Shown here: positions 1 through 6,031 of the stretch, in pieces
Layout of the letters: the number at the start of each line of letters is the position of its first letter
Numbering within the stretch: the first letter of the stretch is position 1
Origin: Rhodobacteraceae bacterium UBA6273
GTDB lineage: Bacteria > Pseudomonadota > Alphaproteobacteria > Rhodobacterales > Rhodobacteraceae
Direction: 5' to 3'
NCBI GenBank assembly: GCA_002440625.1
Contig: DJUV01000120.1
Coordinates: 1 to 8,139 of the forward strand
Length of the DNA stretch: 8,139 nucleotides
The notes under the pieces: generated by a model
What the model saw: the letters and a program-made list of their open reading frames with translations, nothing else
Databases searched by the model: none
Told to the model about the DNA's origin: nothing
Program-made: the position numbers and the translations under genes

Positions 1-1183
1 TCGAATAAAGCGCGCAGAAGGGCTTCATCCCTGCCGCCGCGAGTCCGGCGGAAAAAGTCACGGCATGCTGTTCGGCGATGCCCACGTCAAAGCAGCGCTT
101 CGGGAAACGTTCGGCAAAAAGGTTGAGGCCGGTGCCGTCGGGCATGGCTGCGGTGATGGCGACAATCTTGTCGTCGGTCTCGGCCAGCCGGATCAGGCTT
201 TGCGCGAAGACCTTGGTATAGGCGGGGGCGTTCGAGGGCGCCTTCTTCTGTTCACCCGTAACAGGGTCGAATTTGCCGGTGGCATGGCCCCGGTCGGCGG
301 CGCGTTCGGCGGGGGCGAAGCCCTTGCCCTTCTTGGTGAGCACATGGATCAGGACCGGGCCATCGGCGCGGTCATGGACGGTGCGCAGGACGCTGAGCAG
401 TTGCTCCATGTCATGGCCGTCAATGGGGCCGACATAGGAAAAGCCCAGCTCCTCGAACATGGTGCCGCCGATGGTCATGCCCTTCAGCATTTCCTTGGCG
501 CGGCGGGCGCCTTCCTGGAAGGGCGGCGGCAGCAGGCTGATCGCGCCCTTGGCGGCGGCCTTCAGATCCTGATAGGGCGCGCCGGCATAGAGGCGCGAAA
601 GATAGGCCGACATCGCACCGACCGGCGGGGCGATCGACATCTCATTGTCGTTCAGCACGACGAAGAGCCGCTTTTTCAGGTGGCCCGCGTTGTTCAGCGC
701 CTCATAGGCCATGCCGGCGCTCATCGCGCCATCGCCGATGACGGCCACGGCATCGCCCGCATCACCGCCAAGATCACGGGCCACGGCAAAGCCGAGGGCG
801 GCGGAGATCGAGGTGGAGCTATGGGCGGCGCCGAAGGGGTCGTAAGGGCTCTCCGAGCGCTTGGTGAAGCCGGAAAGCCCGTCCTTCATGCGCAGAGTCC
901 TGATCCGGTCGCGGCGGCCGGTCAGGATCTTGTGCGGATAGCACTGGTGGCCGACATCCCAGATGATCTTGTCCTCAGGCGCGTTGAAGACGGCATGGAG
1001 CGCCACGGTCAGTTCGACCACGCCAAGCCCCGCGCCAAGATGGCCGCCGGTGACGGAAACCGCGCTGATCGTCTCGGCCCGAAGCTCATCGGCAAGCTGC
1101 TTCAGCTCCCGGTTCGACAGGGCCTTGAGGTCGGACGGGACCGTCACGCGGTCGAGCGTCGGGGTAAGCGGTCTGTCGTTCAT
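1..1183 (-). CDS. dxs: 1-deoxy-D-xylulose-5-phosphate synthase, C-terminus beyond window
   Basis: Thiamine-diphosphate enzyme that condenses pyruvate with glyceraldehyde 3-phosphate to 1-deoxyxylulose 5-phosphate, the first step of the cytoplasmic MEP isoprenoid pathway. It reads without a stop from ATG (1183-1181) to the left window edge, giving 394 residues of a family usually about 620-650 long. The N-terminus begins [13 protein letters not shown]. Visible motifs are TGGHLG with the active-site His (H48), the ThDP/Mg motif [15 protein letters not shown] starting near residue 150 and closing with NDN (178-180), the linker to the second domain after about residue 285, and [10 protein letters not shown] with the cofactor-activating Glu (E371). 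A modest Shine-Dalgarno AAGG lies 7 bases before the ATG. The gene follows ispA by 16 bases and is almost certainly cotranscribed with it. Only the rest of the pyrimidine-binding domain and the C-terminal domain are missing, because of the window edge; no lesion is seen. Confidence 0.97.
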   Translation of the reverse strand, partial: MNDRPLTPTLDRVTVPSDLKALSNRELKQLADELRAETISAVSVTGGHLGAGLGVVELTVALHAVFNAPEDKIIWDVGHQCYPHKILTGRRDRIRTLRMKDGLSGFTKRSESPYDPFGAAHSSTSISAALGFAVARDLGGDAGDAVAVIGDGAMSAGMAYEALNNAGHLKKRLFVVLNDNEMSIAPPVGAMSAYLSRLYAGAPYQDLKAAAKGAISLLPPPFQEGARRAKEMLKGMTIGGTMFEELGFSYVGPIDGHDMEQLLSVLRTVHDRADGPVLIHVLTKKGKGFAPAERAADRGHATGKFDPVTGEQKKAPSNAPAYTKVFAQSLIRLAETDDKIVAITAAMPDGTGLNLFAERFPKRCFDVGIAEQHAVTFSAGLAAAGMKPFCALYS

Positions 1184-1199
1184 CACCGGCCCTTGCCGT

Positions 1200-2060
1200 T
1201 TACATCTCGCGCGAGATAACGAAACGCGCGGCGTCTCTCAAGGTGTTGGCTCTGTCACCATAGGGCAAAAGCGCCGCCTCTGCTTCCTGTATCAATGCCG
1301 CAGCCCGCTTTTTCGCGGCCTCCAGACCGAGAAGCGAGACGAAGGTGGCCTTGCCGGCGGCGGCATCCTTGCCAAGCTTCTTGCCGGCCTTCTTCGGGTC
1401 GCCCGTCACGTCAAGGATGTCGTCGGCGATCTGGAAGGCGAGGCCAAGCGCCTTGGCATAGGTCGTGAGCGGCCTTGAATCGGCGCCTGCGAGAATAGCC
1501 CCCGAGGTCGCCGCGAAGGTGATGAGCGCGCCGGTTTTGGCTGCCTGCAATGTGGTGATCTGGTCGAGCGTCAGCGGCGCCGGCGCGGTTTCTGCCCTGA
1601 TGTCGAGCGCCTGGCCAAGGACCATGCCCTCGGCGCCCGAGGCTTTGGCCAGCGCCGCCACCAGCTCGATCCGCCGCGCGCCGAGGATCGGGTCGCAGCA
1701 GAGTTCAAATGCGAAGGTCTGAAGCGCGTCCCCGGCAAGGATCGCCGTCGCGTCATCCCATTTCACATGAACTGTCGGCTGACCGCGCCTGAGGGCGTCG
1801 TCATCCATCGCCGGCAGGTCGTCATGGATCAGGGAATAGGCGTGAAGCGCCTCGACCGCAGCGGCGGCGGGCATGACATCGGGTTCATGGAGACCGTGGA
1901 GCCGGGCGCTTTCGATCACCAGAAGGGCGCGGAGCCGCTTGCCGCCTTGCAGGGCATAGCGCATGGCATGGATGACCGGCAGGTCGGCATGGAAGGCAAG
2001 CGCATCATCAAGCGCCTCCTGCACCTTCGCCTGAACCCTTCTCAGCCGTTCCTCGAACAC
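1200..2060 (-). CDS. ispA: Farnesyl diphosphate synthase (short-chain trans-prenyltransferase)
   Basis: Cytoplasmic prenyltransferase that condenses isopentenyl diphosphate with dimethylallyl and geranyl diphosphate to give farnesyl diphosphate. The 286-residue length is normal for bacterial IspA. GGKRLR (39-44) binds diphosphate. The first Asp-rich motif is [10 protein letters not shown] (79-88), of the DDxxxxD type with the two-residue insertion seen in bacterial enzymes, followed by RRG. KTG is at 175-177 and the second Asp-rich motif DDILD at 213-217, with GKKLGKD after it. Tyr75, five residues before the first motif, fits a C15 product, though a geranylgeranyl synthase cannot be strictly excluded. 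The start is GTG (2060-2058), directly after the TAA of xseB. GAAGG, inside the end of xseB, lies 7 bases upstream and supports this start; the next in-frame ATG, at residue 33, would remove part of the fold. dxs follows 16 bases downstream. Confidence 0.95.
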   Translation of the reverse strand: MFEERLRRVQAKVQEALDDALAFHADLPVIHAMRYALQGGKRLRALLVIESARLHGLHEPDVMPAAAAVEALHAYSLIHDDLPAMDDDALRRGQPTVHVKWDDATAILAGDALQTFAFELCCDPILGARRIELVAALAKASGAEGMVLGQALDIRAETAPAPLTLDQITTLQAAKTGALITFAATSGAILAGADSRPLTTYAKALGLAFQIADDILDVTGDPKKAGKKLGKDAAAGKATFVSLLGLEAAKKRAAALIQEAEAALLPYGDRANTLRDAARFVISREM

Positions 2061-2297
2061 TTAGAGGCCTTCGACGGGGGTCGTGCCAGAGGGTTGGCCA
2101 TCGGGGCCAAGCGTGATCTTTGCGACCTTCTCCTCGGCCTCCTTCAGCTTCTTCTCGCAATGCGCCTTGAGCTTGGCGCCCTGCTCATAGAGCGAGATGG
2201 ATTTTTCCAGCTCGACATTGCCGGATTCGAGGTCGCGCACGACGCCCTCAAGCTCTTTCATCGCTTCTTCGAAGCTTAGGGAGGAAATCTCGCTCAT
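2061..2297 (-). CDS. xseB: Exodeoxyribonuclease VII small subunit
   Basis: Small subunit of exonuclease VII, which degrades single-stranded DNA to oligonucleotides together with the large subunit XseA (not in this window). The 78 residues match the family length of about 80. The family pattern SFEEAMKELEGVVRDLESG at the N-terminus is followed by LEKSISLYEQGAKLK and a charged coiled-coil helix rich in Lys and Glu to about residue 60, then a short variable tail. The ATG (2297-2295) overlaps the TGA of the upstream deacetylase-like gene as ATGA, and GGAG lies 8 bases before it. Its TAA abuts the GTG of ispA. The tight packing indicates translational coupling in one transcript. Linkage of xseB to isoprenoid genes is common in proteobacteria and does not imply a shared pathway. 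Confidence 0.95.
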   Translation of the reverse strand: MSEISSLSFEEAMKELEGVVRDLESGNVELEKSISLYEQGAKLKAHCEKKLKEAEEKVAKITLGPDGQPSGTTPVEGL

Positions 2298-3226
2298 TGG
2301 CCGCGCTCCATCAGGACCTTGACATGTGCCGCGACCGAGGCGGCGAGTGCGTCAAGATCATAGCCACCCTCAAGGCAGGATACCACCCGCCCAGAGGCCG
2401 TTTCAGCTGCGATGTCGCAGATGGCGCCGGTGATCCAGGCGAAGTCGGCCTCGGTCCAGTTGAGGCCGCCAAGGGGGTCGTCGCGATGGGCGTCGAAGCC
2501 GGCGGAAATCAGGATCAGTTCGGGGCCGAATTCCGCGACGCGGGCCAGCGCCGGCGCCCAGGCCGCCCGCATCTCGGCCCCGCCGGTGCCGGGACGCAGG
2601 GGCAGGTTGACGATCTGGCCGTGCGCCCCCGTCTCATCGGCATGGCCGGAGCCGGGATAGAGCGGGATCTGCTGGGAAGAGACGAAGATCGCCTGCGCTT
2701 CGTCCCAGAGAAGATCCTGGGTGCCATTGCCGTGATGGACGTCGAAATCGAGGACGGCGACGCGCTTCAGGCCATGATGGTCGAGTGCATATTTGGCCGC
2801 GATAGACACTGTTCCGAAGAGGCAAAAGCCCATGGGCCGGTCGCGTTCGGCATGGTGTCCCGGCGGGCGCATGGCGACGAAGGCATTCGCCGCCTCACCG
2901 CTGAGCACCGCATCAACGGCAGCCTCAGCCCCGCCGACGGCACGAAGGGCGGCCTCCCACGATCCCGGCGACATATAGGTATCGGCGTCAAGCGCCGACC
3001 AGCCCCGCGTTGGCCGCGCCGCCTTGATCGCGGCGAGATGCTCCGGCGCATGGCAGCGCAGCACCTCGGCCTCATCGGCCAGGGGCGCCTCGCGCCGGGC
3101 AAGTGCGGCGAAACCCGGCGCGGCGAGCGCCGCCTTGATCGCTTCCAGCCGCTCCACCCGTTCGGGATGGCCAAGTGGCGAGACATGGGAGAGGGCGCTG
3201 TCATGGGTGAAAAGAAGCGTCGTCAA
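2294..3226 (-). CDS. Histone-deacetylase-like amidohydrolase (class II type)
   Basis: Zinc-dependent deacetylase of the arginase/HDAC fold, in the family that includes AcuC, acetylpolyamine amidohydrolases and bacterial HDAH. The bacterial substrate is not known from sequence; acetyl-lysine proteins, acetylpolyamines or other N-acyl amides are all possible. In the 310-residue reading the substrate-loop Asp is D82 and RPPGHHAERDRPMGFCLF (from 120) carries the His pair H124/H125. DFDVHHGNGTQ gives zinc ligands D162 and H164, AGFDAHRDDPLGG gives D245, and EGGYDL carries the catalytic Tyr289. All key residues are present, so the enzyme should be active. There is no signal peptide. The start is uncertain. 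I prefer TTG at 3226-3224 (protein begins MTTLLFTHDSALSH), because the other in-frame TTG at 3250 lies inside a repeat-like element and adds residues (HHNESNA) not typical of the family. The gene overlaps xseB by four bases and precedes ispA and dxs. Confidence 0.9.
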   Translation of the reverse strand: MTTLLFTHDSALSHVSPLGHPERVERLEAIKAALAAPGFAALARREAPLADEAEVLRCHAPEHLAAIKAARPTRGWSALDADTYMSPGSWEAALRAVGGAEAAVDAVLSGEAANAFVAMRPPGHHAERDRPMGFCLFGTVSIAAKYALDHHGLKRVAVLDFDVHHGNGTQDLLWDEAQAIFVSSQQIPLYPGSGHADETGAHGQIVNLPLRPGTGGAEMRAAWAPALARVAEFGPELILISAGFDAHRDDPLGGLNWTEADFAWITGAICDIAAETASGRVVSCLEGGYDLDALAASVAAHVKVLMERGQ

Positions 3227-3235
3227 AGCATTGCT

Positions 3236-3256
3236 TTCATTGTGGTGCAAATACTC
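3236..3256 (+). repeat. CAAATAC element, copy A
   Basis: A short element between petR and the deacetylase-like gene. It matches 16 of 21 bases of a second element at 8112-8132 and shares the exact core CAAATAC and a preceding TGT-GT pattern. From memory, similar strings ending in CAAATACTCC recur in intergenic DNA of Rhodobacteraceae; I cannot verify this here. It covers the far TTG start of the deacetylase-like gene. Confidence 0.4.
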
Positions 3257-3268
3257 TCGCCGAAGGCA

Positions 3269-3289
3269 TGATCCGCCAGCGGTGGATCA
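3269..3289 (-). other. Stem-loop at the petR stop codon
   Basis: Inverted repeat with arms GATCCGCC and GGTGGATC, extended by one T-A pair, around a three-base AGC loop. It has nine pair positions with one mismatch on the minus strand (a G-T wobble on the plus strand). The petR TGA lies at one foot of the stem. There is no U-run after it, so it is not a standard Rho-independent terminator. It may protect a 3' end or attenuate transcription into the deacetylase-like gene. Confidence 0.3.
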
Positions 3290-4003
3290 CTCCGGCTGAA
3301 GCATGTAGCCCGCGCCACGCACCGTCTGCAGATAGCGCGGCTGTTTCGGATCGCTTTCGACCTTGCGCCGAAGCCGGGTGATCTGGACATCGACGGCGCG
3401 TTCCTGTGCCTGTGCCGTCTCGCCCCGGCCACCGCCGCGGCCCAGATCCTCGACGAGCTGGGTCCGGCTCACCGCCTCGCCCGGGCGGGCGGCGAAGATG
3501 CGCATCAGCGCCGCCTCGGTTGCGGTCAGGCGGATGAGGTCGTCGCCGCGCCACATCTCGCCCCGGTCGGCATCGTAGCGCACCGGCCCCATCTGGAGGA
3601 TGCGCGGCAGCCGGGTTTCGGTCTGCGGCGGGGTGCGGCGCAGGATGGCGTTGATCCTGAGCAGAAGCTCCTTCGGCTCGAAGGGCTTGGTCAGGTAGTC
3701 ATCCGCCCCGGCCTCAAGCCCGGCGATGCGGTCGTCCGCCTCGCCCTTGGCGGTCAGAAGAAGGATCGGCGTCGCCATACTGCGCCTTAGGTCGCGGGTC
3801 AGGCTGACGCCATCCTCGCCCGGCATCATCACGTCCAGCACGATGAGATCGAAGTCGAGCCCGGCAAGAAGCCGCCGCGCATGGCCGCCGTCGCGCGCCG
3901 CCGTCACCCAAAAACCGTTGCGGATCAGATATTTCTGCAAAAGCATGCGAATCCGTTCGTCATCGTCGACGATCAGCAGGTGAATTTCCGCCTGTACCGT
4001 CAT
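3287..4003 (-). CDS. petR: OmpR-family response regulator, PetR-like
   Basis: Two-component transcription factor of 238 residues. The receiver domain (about 7-122) has the acidic pocket D13-D14, phospho-acceptor D57 in LIVLDVMMPGEDG, Thr84 and Lys106 in KPF, so it should be phosphorylatable. The winged-helix DNA-binding domain (about 136-237) contains the recognition helix RAVDVQITRLRRKVE and ends in VRGAGYML. The ATG (4003-4001) overlaps the TGA of the MarR gene as ATGA, with AAGGA 9 bases upstream, so the two are coupled. A MarR gene followed by an OmpR-type regulator is the arrangement of petP-petR in Rhodobacter capsulatus, where petR is needed for cytochrome bc1 synthesis. Assignment to PetR rests on this order and overall sequence resemblance recalled from memory. 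No sensor kinase gene is in the window, and petABC does not follow here. Confidence 0.9.
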   Translation of the reverse strand: MTVQAEIHLLIVDDDERIRMLLQKYLIRNGFWVTAARDGGHARRLLAGLDFDLIVLDVMMPGEDGVSLTRDLRRSMATPILLLTAKGEADDRIAGLEAGADDYLTKPFEPKELLLRINAILRRTPPQTETRLPRILQMGPVRYDADRGEMWRGDDLIRLTATEAALMRIFAARPGEAVSRTQLVEDLGRGGGRGETAQAQERAVDVQITRLRRKVESDPKQPRYLQTVRGAGYMLQPE

Positions 4004-4509
4004 GCCGCGCCGTCCTTCATCGCCTGATAGTGCCGCCGAATCTCCGGGTCCATCATCGCTTCAAGCACCTGGCGAAACCCCGTCACGGCGGCGGGGCCGG
4101 CGGCGCGATAGGCTGCCCGCATCCGCGCCCGCTGGGCATCGGACAATTCGCGCTCCAGGGCCGCGCCCTTCTCGGTCAGGAAGAGGTTGCGCTCGCGCTT
4201 GTCGCGCCGGCCGACCCGCGCCTCGACCAGACCATCCTCGACCAGCGTTCTCAGCACGCGGTTCAGCGATTGCTTGGTCACGCCGAGCATGATGAGAAGC
4301 ATGTTCACCGTCAGCCCCGGCTGGCGGTTGATGAAATGGATCGCCCGGTGATGCGCCCGCCCGTATTCATGGGTTTCAAGAATGCGGTCTGGATCGGCCG
4401 TGAAGGCGCGATAGGCGAAATACATCGCCTCGATCCCCTTCCTCAGCTGCTCATCGGTGAGAAACAGGAGGCCCTCGCCGCCGCCCGTCTCGGTCCTGCC
4501 AACTTCCAT
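4000..4509 (-). CDS. petP: MarR-family transcriptional regulator, PetP-like
   Basis: A 169-residue winged-helix DNA-binding protein, probably dimeric. Helices from about 20 to 65 lead into the helix-turn-helix TVNMLLIMLGVTKQSLNRVL (67-86), then LVEDGLVEARV. The wing is GRRDKRERNLFLTEKG (100-115), the typical MarR wing with Asp and Arg. The C-terminal helices (116-165) would complete the dimer interface. There is no obvious redox Cys, since the protein contains no cysteine. The ATG is at 4509-4507 with only a weak upstream AAGG; no better in-frame start is evident. The gene overlaps petR by four bases and is divergent from ilvE, so it is a natural candidate to control the shared intergenic region. 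PetP was described with PetR in R. capsulatus; the ligand is unknown. Confidence 0.87.
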   Translation of the reverse strand: MEVGRTETGGGEGLLFLTDEQLRKGIEAMYFAYRAFTADPDRILETHEYGRAHHRAIHFINRQPGLTVNMLLIMLGVTKQSLNRVLRTLVEDGLVEARVGRRDKRERNLFLTEKGAALERELSDAQRARMRAAYRAAGPAAVTGFRQVLEAMMDPEIRRHYQAMKDGAA

Positions 4510-4537
4510 TCTGCCGCCCGCCTTGGTTCTCGCCTGG

Positions 4538-4566
4538 ATTTTATGTCAGCCTTGTTGACTTTCCAA
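4538..4566 (-). promoter_or_regulatory. Candidate sigma70-type promoter for petP-petR
   Basis: On the minus strand TTGGAA (-35, 4 of 6 consensus bases) and TAAAAT (-10, 5 of 6) are separated by 17 bases. Transcription would start near 4531, about 20 bases before the petP ATG. The match is good for a high-GC alphaproteobacterium, but it is a pattern match only. Confidence 0.4.
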
Positions 4567-4573
4567 GAATCAA
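4555..4573. promoter_or_regulatory. Imperfect palindrome, candidate operator
   Basis: A 19-base imperfect inverted repeat with outer arms TTGA and TCAA and 6 of 9 symmetric positions complementary. It covers the -35 regions proposed for both petP and ilvE. Its size and AT-rich arms fit a MarR-family operator, so PetP autoregulation is possible. It is not a standard FNR box, because the spacing between the arms is 11 rather than 6. Confidence 0.25.
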
Positions 4574-4583
4574 TTGCTAGCCA
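4555..4583 (+). promoter_or_regulatory. Weak candidate promoter for ilvE
   Basis: TTGACT (5 of 6) is followed after 17 bases by TAGCCA, a poor -10. The -35 directly adjoins the petP -35 on the other strand. An alternative -10, TATATG at 4603-4608, has no good -35 at normal spacing. The true ilvE start point is therefore uncertain. Confidence 0.2.
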
Positions 4584-4586
4584 GTC

Positions 4587-4598
4587 CGCGATTTCGCG
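4587..4598. repeat. Small inverted repeat CGCGA-TT-TCGCG
   Basis: Perfect five-base arms around a two-base spacer in the ilvE/petP intergenic region. In GC-rich DNA such a repeat can arise by chance; the function, if any, is unknown. Confidence 0.25.
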
Positions 4599-4607
4599 CA
4601 ATTATAT

Positions 4608-4620
4608 GTCCGAAACGGAC
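4608..4620. repeat. Inverted repeat GTCCG-AAA-CGGAC upstream of ilvE
   Basis: Perfect five-base arms around AAA, ending 47 bases before the ilvE ATG and 35 bases before its Shine-Dalgarno sequence. It could be a protein-binding site or a small leader hairpin in the ilvE mRNA. Confidence 0.3.
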
Positions 4621-4667
4621 CTAATCGGCGCAATATTCGCAAACGGCTTTGCCCTGGAGGATGGAAA

Positions 4668-5537
4668 ATGGCTGGTGCCTATGATGATCGCGATGGCAAG
4701 ATCTGGATGGACGGCAAGCTCGTCGATTGGCGCGACGCGAAGGTGCATATCCTGACCCATGCGCTCCACTATGCCTCATCGGTCTTCGAGGGCGAGCGCT
4801 GCTACGACGGCAAGATCTTCAAGGGCCATGAGCATTCGAAGCGGCTGATCCGGTCGGGCGAGCTTCTGGATATGGAAATCCCCTATACCCCCGAAGAGAT
4901 TGACGCGGCCAAGGAAGCGATGCTGAAGGCCAATGGCTGGACCAACGCCTATGTCCGGGCGGTGGCCTGGCGCGGCGCGGGCGAGGACATGGGGGTTTCG
5001 GCCCGCCGCAATCCGGTCCGTATGGCCGTCGCCGGCTGGGAATGGGGCAACTACTACGGCGACGCCAAGATGAAGGGCGCCAAGCTCGACATCTCCAAAT
5101 GGAAACGCCCCTCGCCGGAGACGATCCCGTCAGAGGCGAAGGCCGCCGGGCTTTACATGATCTGCACCATGTCCAAGCACGCGGCCGAGGCCAAGGGTTG
5201 TTCGGATGCGATGATGTTCGACTATCGCGGCTATGTCGCAGAGGCGACCGGCGCCAACATCTTCTTCGTCAAGGACGGCGAGGTGCATACGCCGAAGGCA
5301 GACTGCTTCCTGAATGGCCTGACCCGGCAGACCGTCATCGGGATGCTGAGGGACATGCAGATCACGGTCCACGAACGCCACATCATGCCGGAAGAGCTTG
5401 AAGGGTTCGAACAGTGCTGGCTGACCGGCACCGCAGCCGAGGTCACGCCCGTCGGCCAGATCGGGACCTACAATTTCGAGGTCGGCGACCTGACCCGGCG
5501 GGTTTCCAGCGAATATGAAAAGCTCGTGCGCGCCTGA
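4668..5537 (+). CDS. ilvE: Branched-chain amino acid aminotransferase
   Basis: PLP-dependent class IV aminotransferase that interconverts leucine, isoleucine and valine with their 2-oxo acids using glutamate/2-oxoglutarate, in the cytoplasm. It has 289 residues, within the range of bacterial enzymes (about 290-310). HALHYASSVFEGERCY (31-46) is the family N-terminal motif. The PLP-binding Lys is K158 in SEAKAAGLY. Glu192 in YVAEATGANIFF contacts the pyridine nitrogen, and the C-terminal LTGTAAEVTPV (252-262) binds phosphate. A strong GGAGG at 4656-4660, 7 bases before the ATG, fixes the start. It is transcribed away from petP, from an intergenic region with several palindromes. The stop codon lies in the loop of a perfect 11-bp hairpin. 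D-amino-acid aminotransferase and aminodeoxychorismate lyase share the fold, but the motif set favours IlvE. Confidence 0.94.
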   Translation: MAGAYDDRDGKIWMDGKLVDWRDAKVHILTHALHYASSVFEGERCYDGKIFKGHEHSKRLIRSGELLDMEIPYTPEEIDAAKEAMLKANGWTNAYVRAVAWRGAGEDMGVSARRNPVRMAVAGWEWGNYYGDAKMKGAKLDISKWKRPSPETIPSEAKAAGLYMICTMSKHAAEAKGCSDAMMFDYRGYVAEATGANIFFVKDGEVHTPKADCFLNGLTRQTVIGMLRDMQITVHERHIMPEELEGFEQCWLTGTAAEVTPVGQIGTYNFEVGDLTRRVSSEYEKLVRA

Positions 5538-5548
5538 CGCGCACGAGC
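5522..5548. terminator. Bidirectional terminator hairpin between ilvE and the lipoprotein gene
   Basis: A perfect 11-bp stem (GCTCGTGCGCG with CGCGCACGAGC) around a five-base loop CCTGA that contains the ilvE stop codon. Read on the minus strand the stem is followed by TTTTCAT, a short U-tract suited to terminating the convergent lipoprotein gene. On the plus strand it is followed by CCTCATCTTCT, a weaker pyrimidine-rich tail. Both convergent genes probably end here. Confidence 0.75.
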
Positions 5549-5575
5549 CCTCATCTTCTGCCGGCCGGACTGCCG

Positions 5576-5848
5576 TTACGGGCAGTTGGCCGTGTAGGTG
5601 CGGCCGTCCGGATAGCGGTAGGTGCACTGCTGGGGCTTGTTGGCGTTGTCGACGATCGCGCCGACCGCCCCGCCAGCCACGCCGCCGAGCATCGCGCCTT
5701 CCAGGCGGTCGCCATCATCCGCCGCGATGGCGCCAACGGCTGCACCCGTCAGCGCGCCGGTGGTCAGGCCGCTGTTTGCACCGGTGCCGGCCGTTTGGCA
5801 GGCGGCGAGGAAAAGCGTCAGCGGCAGCGCAAGGATCAGTTTGTTCAT
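5576..5848 (-). CDS. Small glycine-zipper lipoprotein
   Basis: A 90-residue predicted lipoprotein of unknown exact function. The signal peptide MNKLILALPLTLFLAAC has a hydrophobic core and the lipobox L-A-A-C17, with Gln18 after the lipidated Cys, favouring outer-membrane sorting under the E. coli rule. Residues 27-66 are Gly/Ala-rich (GALTGAAVGAIAA and GAMLGGVAGGAVGAIV), the glycine-zipper pattern of OsmB/SlyB-like proteins that can pack in or on a membrane. The C-terminus has CTYRYPDGRTYTANC with two Cys (C75, C89) that could form a disulfide in the periplasm. The ATG at 5848-5846 is fixed by GGAG six bases upstream and by the signal peptide; the longer reading from 5926 is rejected. An EcfG-like promoter lies upstream, consistent with an envelope-stress protein. 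The gene converges on ilvE and shares its terminator. Confidence 0.85.
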   Translation of the reverse strand: MNKLILALPLTLFLAACQTAGTGANSGLTTGALTGAAVGAIAADDGDRLEGAMLGGVAGGAVGAIVDNANKPQQCTYRYPDGRTYTANCP

Positions 5849-5866
5849 CGAATTCTCCAAGTATCG

Positions 5867-5885
5867 TGAGGGTCGCTTGCCCTCA
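5867..5885 (-). other. Small inverted repeat in the lipoprotein leader
   Basis: Six-base arms TGAGGG and CCCTCA around a seven-base loop, lying between the proposed EcfG-type promoter and the ribosome binding site. It may be a leader hairpin or may be incidental. Confidence 0.2.
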
Positions 5886-5911
5886 AACGCGACGCTAGCA
5901 TGATTGGTTCC
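5886..5911 (-). promoter_or_regulatory. EcfG-type (general stress) promoter for the lipoprotein gene
   Basis: On the minus strand GGAAC (5911-5907) is followed after exactly 17 bases by CGTT (5889-5886). This is the pattern reported for the alphaproteobacterial general-stress sigma factor EcfG. Transcription would begin near 5878, about 30 bases before the ATG and with room for the GGAG ribosome binding site. EcfG is not universal in Rhodobacteraceae, so another ECF sigma factor may use the site. Confidence 0.5.
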
Positions 5912-6031
5912 CGGTGCCGCGGCCAAAACTTTCCATGTAAAGGTTTGTGAGCGGTTTGCCGCGCGTCATCGGGCCTTCCGGCGCGGCCTGACCCCTGACG
6001 ATACGCCGTCGCCGCGGGCGTGCCGTCCACG

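Noticed and set aside
65..1219. Long plus-strand open frame (384 codons) opposite dxs
   Set aside because: It is antisense to a clear dxs with all motifs, shows no recognisable domain, and is a by-product of high-GC codon bias.
2297..3271. Plus-strand open frame of 324 codons opposite the deacetylase-like gene
   Set aside because: It mirrors the codon structure of the minus-strand gene, which has full HDAC motifs; the plus-strand product has low complexity and no domain.
4555..4573. FNR/FnrL box
   Set aside because: The TTGA and TCAA arms are 11 bases apart; an FNR site needs 6.
4661..4684. Seven-codon open frame ATG GAA ... TGA overlapping the ilvE start
   Set aside because: Its ATG directly follows the GGAGG with no spacing, so it cannot be used efficiently; likely chance.
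4606..4755. Possible 49-codon leader peptide starting at ATG 4606 before ilvE
   Set aside because: It has no Shine-Dalgarno, no run of Leu/Ile/Val codons as in ilv attenuators, and runs out of frame through the start of ilvE.
5404..5418. GGTTCGAAC-like string resembling a tRNA T-loop
   Set aside because: It lies within conserved ilvE coding sequence and no acceptor, D or anticodon arms can be found around it.
5849..5926. N-terminal extension of the lipoprotein to ATG 5926
   Set aside because: It would bury the signal peptide and place the stress promoter inside coding sequence; GGAG before ATG 5848 is clear.
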